A stretch of DNA of 51,331 nucleotides. Origin: Halobacteriales archaeon QS_4_66_20. Its GTDB lineage: Archaea > Halobacteriota > Halobacteria > Halobacteriales > Haloarculaceae. The position numbers and the translations under genes were made by a program. Of this stretch, positions 49,829 through 51,331 are shown piece after piece. A model generated the notes under the pieces. The model saw only the letters and a list, made by a program, of their open reading frames with translations. It did not search any database and was not told the origin of the DNA. Within the stretch, counting starts at the first letter, position 1, and the number at the start of each line of letters is the position of its first letter. Location of the stretch: positions 28,820 through 80,150 of the forward strand of contig PXRK01000051.1 of NCBI GenBank assembly GCA_003021015.1, written 5' to 3'.

Positions 49829-51139
49829 GTGAGGCGAACCAACACGTTCGCGGTACGCCCGCTATCCGACGACGACAAGCGGCTACTGCTGGACCTGCTG
49901 GACGCCTCTGCGAGCCTGTGGAACGAGTTGAATTACGAGCGCCGCCAGCAATTCTTCGACGGCGAATCAGTGTGGGACACTGCCGACTATCGGAAGCAGT
50001 ACGTCGATGTTACCGGCTCTGGAACCGCACAGCAAGTGATCCGGAAGAACAAATCAGCGTGGAAGTCGTTTTTTGCTGCACAAGACGAGTGGCACAACGG
50101 AGAACGTGATAAACGCCCCTCGCCCCCCGGTTACTGGGGTAACGAGGATGATGGGCGCGAGCTACGCACACTCATCCGCAACGACCTTTACACGCTGGAA
50201 ACTGGCGAGCGGTCACGAATCGAGATCCCAGTCGGGTCCGACCTGAAGGATGAATACGACCATACTGGCCGTCTTCGCCTCGAAGTGTGCGGCGCTCGGA
50301 AATGGGACGGCGAACAGGGCCAATTGGAGATACAGTACGACGAGATAGACGACACGTTCAGGGCCTTTCAGCCTGTTACCGTGCCTGATTCTCAACAGGA
50401 TTCACCACTGGCTTCGGAAGAAGCCGCGCTGGACGTGGGCGCGAACAATCTCATCGCCTGTACCACCACGACCGGCCAGCAATATCTGTACGAAGGCCGG
50501 GACCTGTTCGACCGCTTCCGCGAGACGACCGACAAAATCGCCCGCTTGCAGTCCAAACTCCGCGAGGGTCGATACACCAGTCACCGGATACGGCGGCTGT
50601 ATCGCAAGCGGACACGGCGGCGCGACCACGCGCAGGATGCACTGGTTCGAGACTTGATGCAACGGCTCTACGCCGAAGGTGTCGCCACGGTGTACGTGGG
50701 CGACCTCACGGACGTTCTCTCGACGCACTGGTGCGCCGAGGTGAACGCAAAGACCCACCAGTTTTGGGCGTTCCGGGCGTTCATCGAGCGCCTCTCGTCC
50801 ACCGCCGAGGAATACGGTATCACCATCGAGGTGAACTCAGAAGCCGACACAACCCGAACGTGTCCGGCGTGTGGCGACCAGGATAACACCGACCGGGACG
50901 GCGACCTGTTCCGGTGTCCGTGCGGTCACGAAGCTCACGCCGACCTCTGTGCGTCTCGGACGTTCCTCGAACAACAGGCTGGCGAAGAAGTCGGGTCGAT
51001 GGCTCGGCCCGTGCGTCTCAAGTGGGACGACCACAACTGGTCGGAGTTACCAGACTCTCCCGAGAGGGCAAGTTCCAACGAGAAGCGCACAAACCGGAGT
51101 ACCGGCGACGGGAAACTTGCCTCCGTGGGTGCGGCATAG
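49829..51139 (+). CDS. tnpB: TnpB (OrfB) RNA-guided nuclease-family protein
   Basis: A 436-residue TnpB. RuvC-like motif I is LDVGANN (Asp202), motif II lies in VYVGDLTDV, and motif III in [10 protein letters not shown] (Asp372). The zinc ribbon is CPACG (C345, C348) with CPCG (C363, C365). In most TnpBs motif II has a glutamate (the VxxEDL pattern), but here the aligned residue is Gly291. This form may be common among haloarchaeal TnpBs, so loss of cleavage is possible but not certain. The GTG at 49829 is the best start: the longer ORF upstream is antisense to the small gene. Confidence 0.92.
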   Translation: MRRTNTFAVRPLSDDDKRLLLDLLDASASLWNELNYERRQQFFDGESVWDTADYRKQYVDVTGSGTAQQVIRKNKSAWKSFFAAQDEWHNGERDKRPSPPGYWGNEDDGRELRTLIRNDLYTLETGERSRIEIPVGSDLKDEYDHTGRLRLEVCGARKWDGEQGQLEIQYDEIDDTFRAFQPVTVPDSQQDSPLASEEAALDVGANNLIACTTTTGQQYLYEGRDLFDRFRETTDKIARLQSKLREGRYTSHRIRRLYRKRTRRRDHAQDALVRDLMQRLYAEGVATVYVGDLTDVLSTHWCAEVNAKTHQFWAFRAFIERLSSTAEEYGITIEVNSEADTTRTCPACGDQDNTDRDGDLFRCPCGHEAHADLCASRTFLEQQAGEEVGSMARPVRLKWDDHNWSELPDSPERASSNEKRTNRSTGDGKLASVGAA

Positions 51140-51195
51140 CCAACATCCCACCGGAGGAATCCTCGCCTGTCAGGGCGGGGAGGAAGTCAAGGCCG
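51140..51195 (+). ncRNA. Predicted 3' end of the TnpB omega RNA (reRNA scaffold)
   Basis: In IS200/IS605 elements the guide RNA scaffold spans the tnpB 3' end and the right-end hairpin, with the guide taken from sequence just outside. The hairpin at 51161-51180 and the GGAGGAAGTCAA tail match that design. The guide would begin at about 51191. The 5' limit is unknown and would lie inside tnpB. This is inference from the known system, not a detected transcript. Confidence 0.45.
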
Positions 51196-51331
51196 TCGGT
51201 ATGCTCACCTCCGCTTTAGGGACTGAGATCGATCAGTACAGATGGCTCACTTACCGCTCGCTTCGCTCGCGGTGCGTTCGCCATACCGCAAATAACTGTG
51301 ACAGCTGTGTTGCTCGCGCTCTGTCGGGCCA

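Larger units (their letters stand above)
49582..51195 (+). mobile_element. IS1341-type (IS200/IS605 superfamily) element with tnpB only
   Basis: The element is bounded by two near-identical 20-bp hairpins in direct orientation: CCTCGCCCGTCAGGGCGGGG at 49582-49601 and CCTCGCCTGTCAGGGCGGGG at 51161-51180 (one difference). The right one, in the GAATCCTC...GGAGGAAGTCAA context, is the usual haloarchaeal right end. Inside are tnpB and a small leftward gene. No tnpA (Y1 transposase) is present, so movement depends on another element. The exact left boundary is uncertain. Confidence 0.7.

Overview
The window reads as a stretch of chromosome from a haloarchaeon (class Halobacteria). The base composition is very GC-rich, the predicted proteins are acidic, and several starts sit about 27 bp downstream of a TATA-like box with no leader. 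Marker genes are archaeal: the proteasome beta subunit, the RPA1/RPAP1/phosphoesterase operon, a Bat-type (bacterio-opsin activator) regulator, a UPF0212 protein and archaeal TAT lipoproteins. I cannot name the genus from the sequence alone.

Layout. 0-2.3 kb: the right end of a TnpB-type element, a YbaK-like deacylase, a monothiol glutaredoxin/BolA pair, and a PIN-like protein coupled to a 34-residue mini-gene. 2.6-7.2 kb: a membrane M23 peptidase-like protein, a winged-helix/zinc-ribbon regulator, a CPBP protease, a DsrE protein and an alpha/beta hydrolase. 7.2-12.8 kb: PspA, a stand-alone threonyl-tRNA synthetase editing-type protein interrupted in frame by a MITE, an SRAP/HMCES protein coupled to an HpcH-type aldolase, small membrane proteins and a UspA protein. 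12.8-21.3 kb: an acetate block with two acs genes, a Bat-like regulator carrying an integrase-like domain between them, and a DUF4212/sodium-solute symporter pair whose large subunit is broken by an internal deletion plus frameshift. 21.5-24.5 kb: an iron-box-controlled binding lipoprotein, an LPG-synthase-type membrane protein bracketed by two MITEs, and tRNA-Val(CAC). 24.7-29.6 kb: a MacB-type ABC pair behind a 3 x 27 bp repeat, UPF0212, psmB and glmM. 29.7-36.1 kb: a lipase maturation factor homologue with a convergent DCC thiol oxidoreductase, an SDR, a HAD hydrolase, glutamate dehydrogenase and an SRPBCC protein. 36.1-39.7 kb: the RPA operon. 39.8-43.1 kb: an epoxide-hydrolase-like enzyme, an internally deleted GNAT, an AI-2E transporter, a SHOCT protein and a hotdog thioesterase. 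43.1-43.6 kb: a repeat-rich gene-free stretch. 43.6-49.6 kb: a haloarchaeal hypothetical and a dipeptide/oligopeptide ABC operon lacking its binding protein and with a frameshifted second permease. 49.6-51.2 kb: an IS1341-type TnpB element with a small antisense ribbon-helix-helix gene.

The most distinctive signals are in the repeats. A 108-bp MITE occurs three times, with 15-bp terminal inverted repeats and 3-bp TGA/TCA target duplications. One copy adds exactly 37 codons to the tRNA-editing-type protein, and two copies landed in stop codons that their target duplications restored. An 80-bp sequence occurs identically in inverted orientation 4 kb apart and belongs to a wider family of palindromic elements with a CTGAAAGGG motif. 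The window also shows several gene lesions (symporter, dppC, GNAT), so some transport functions here are probably lost, or the assembly should be checked at those points.
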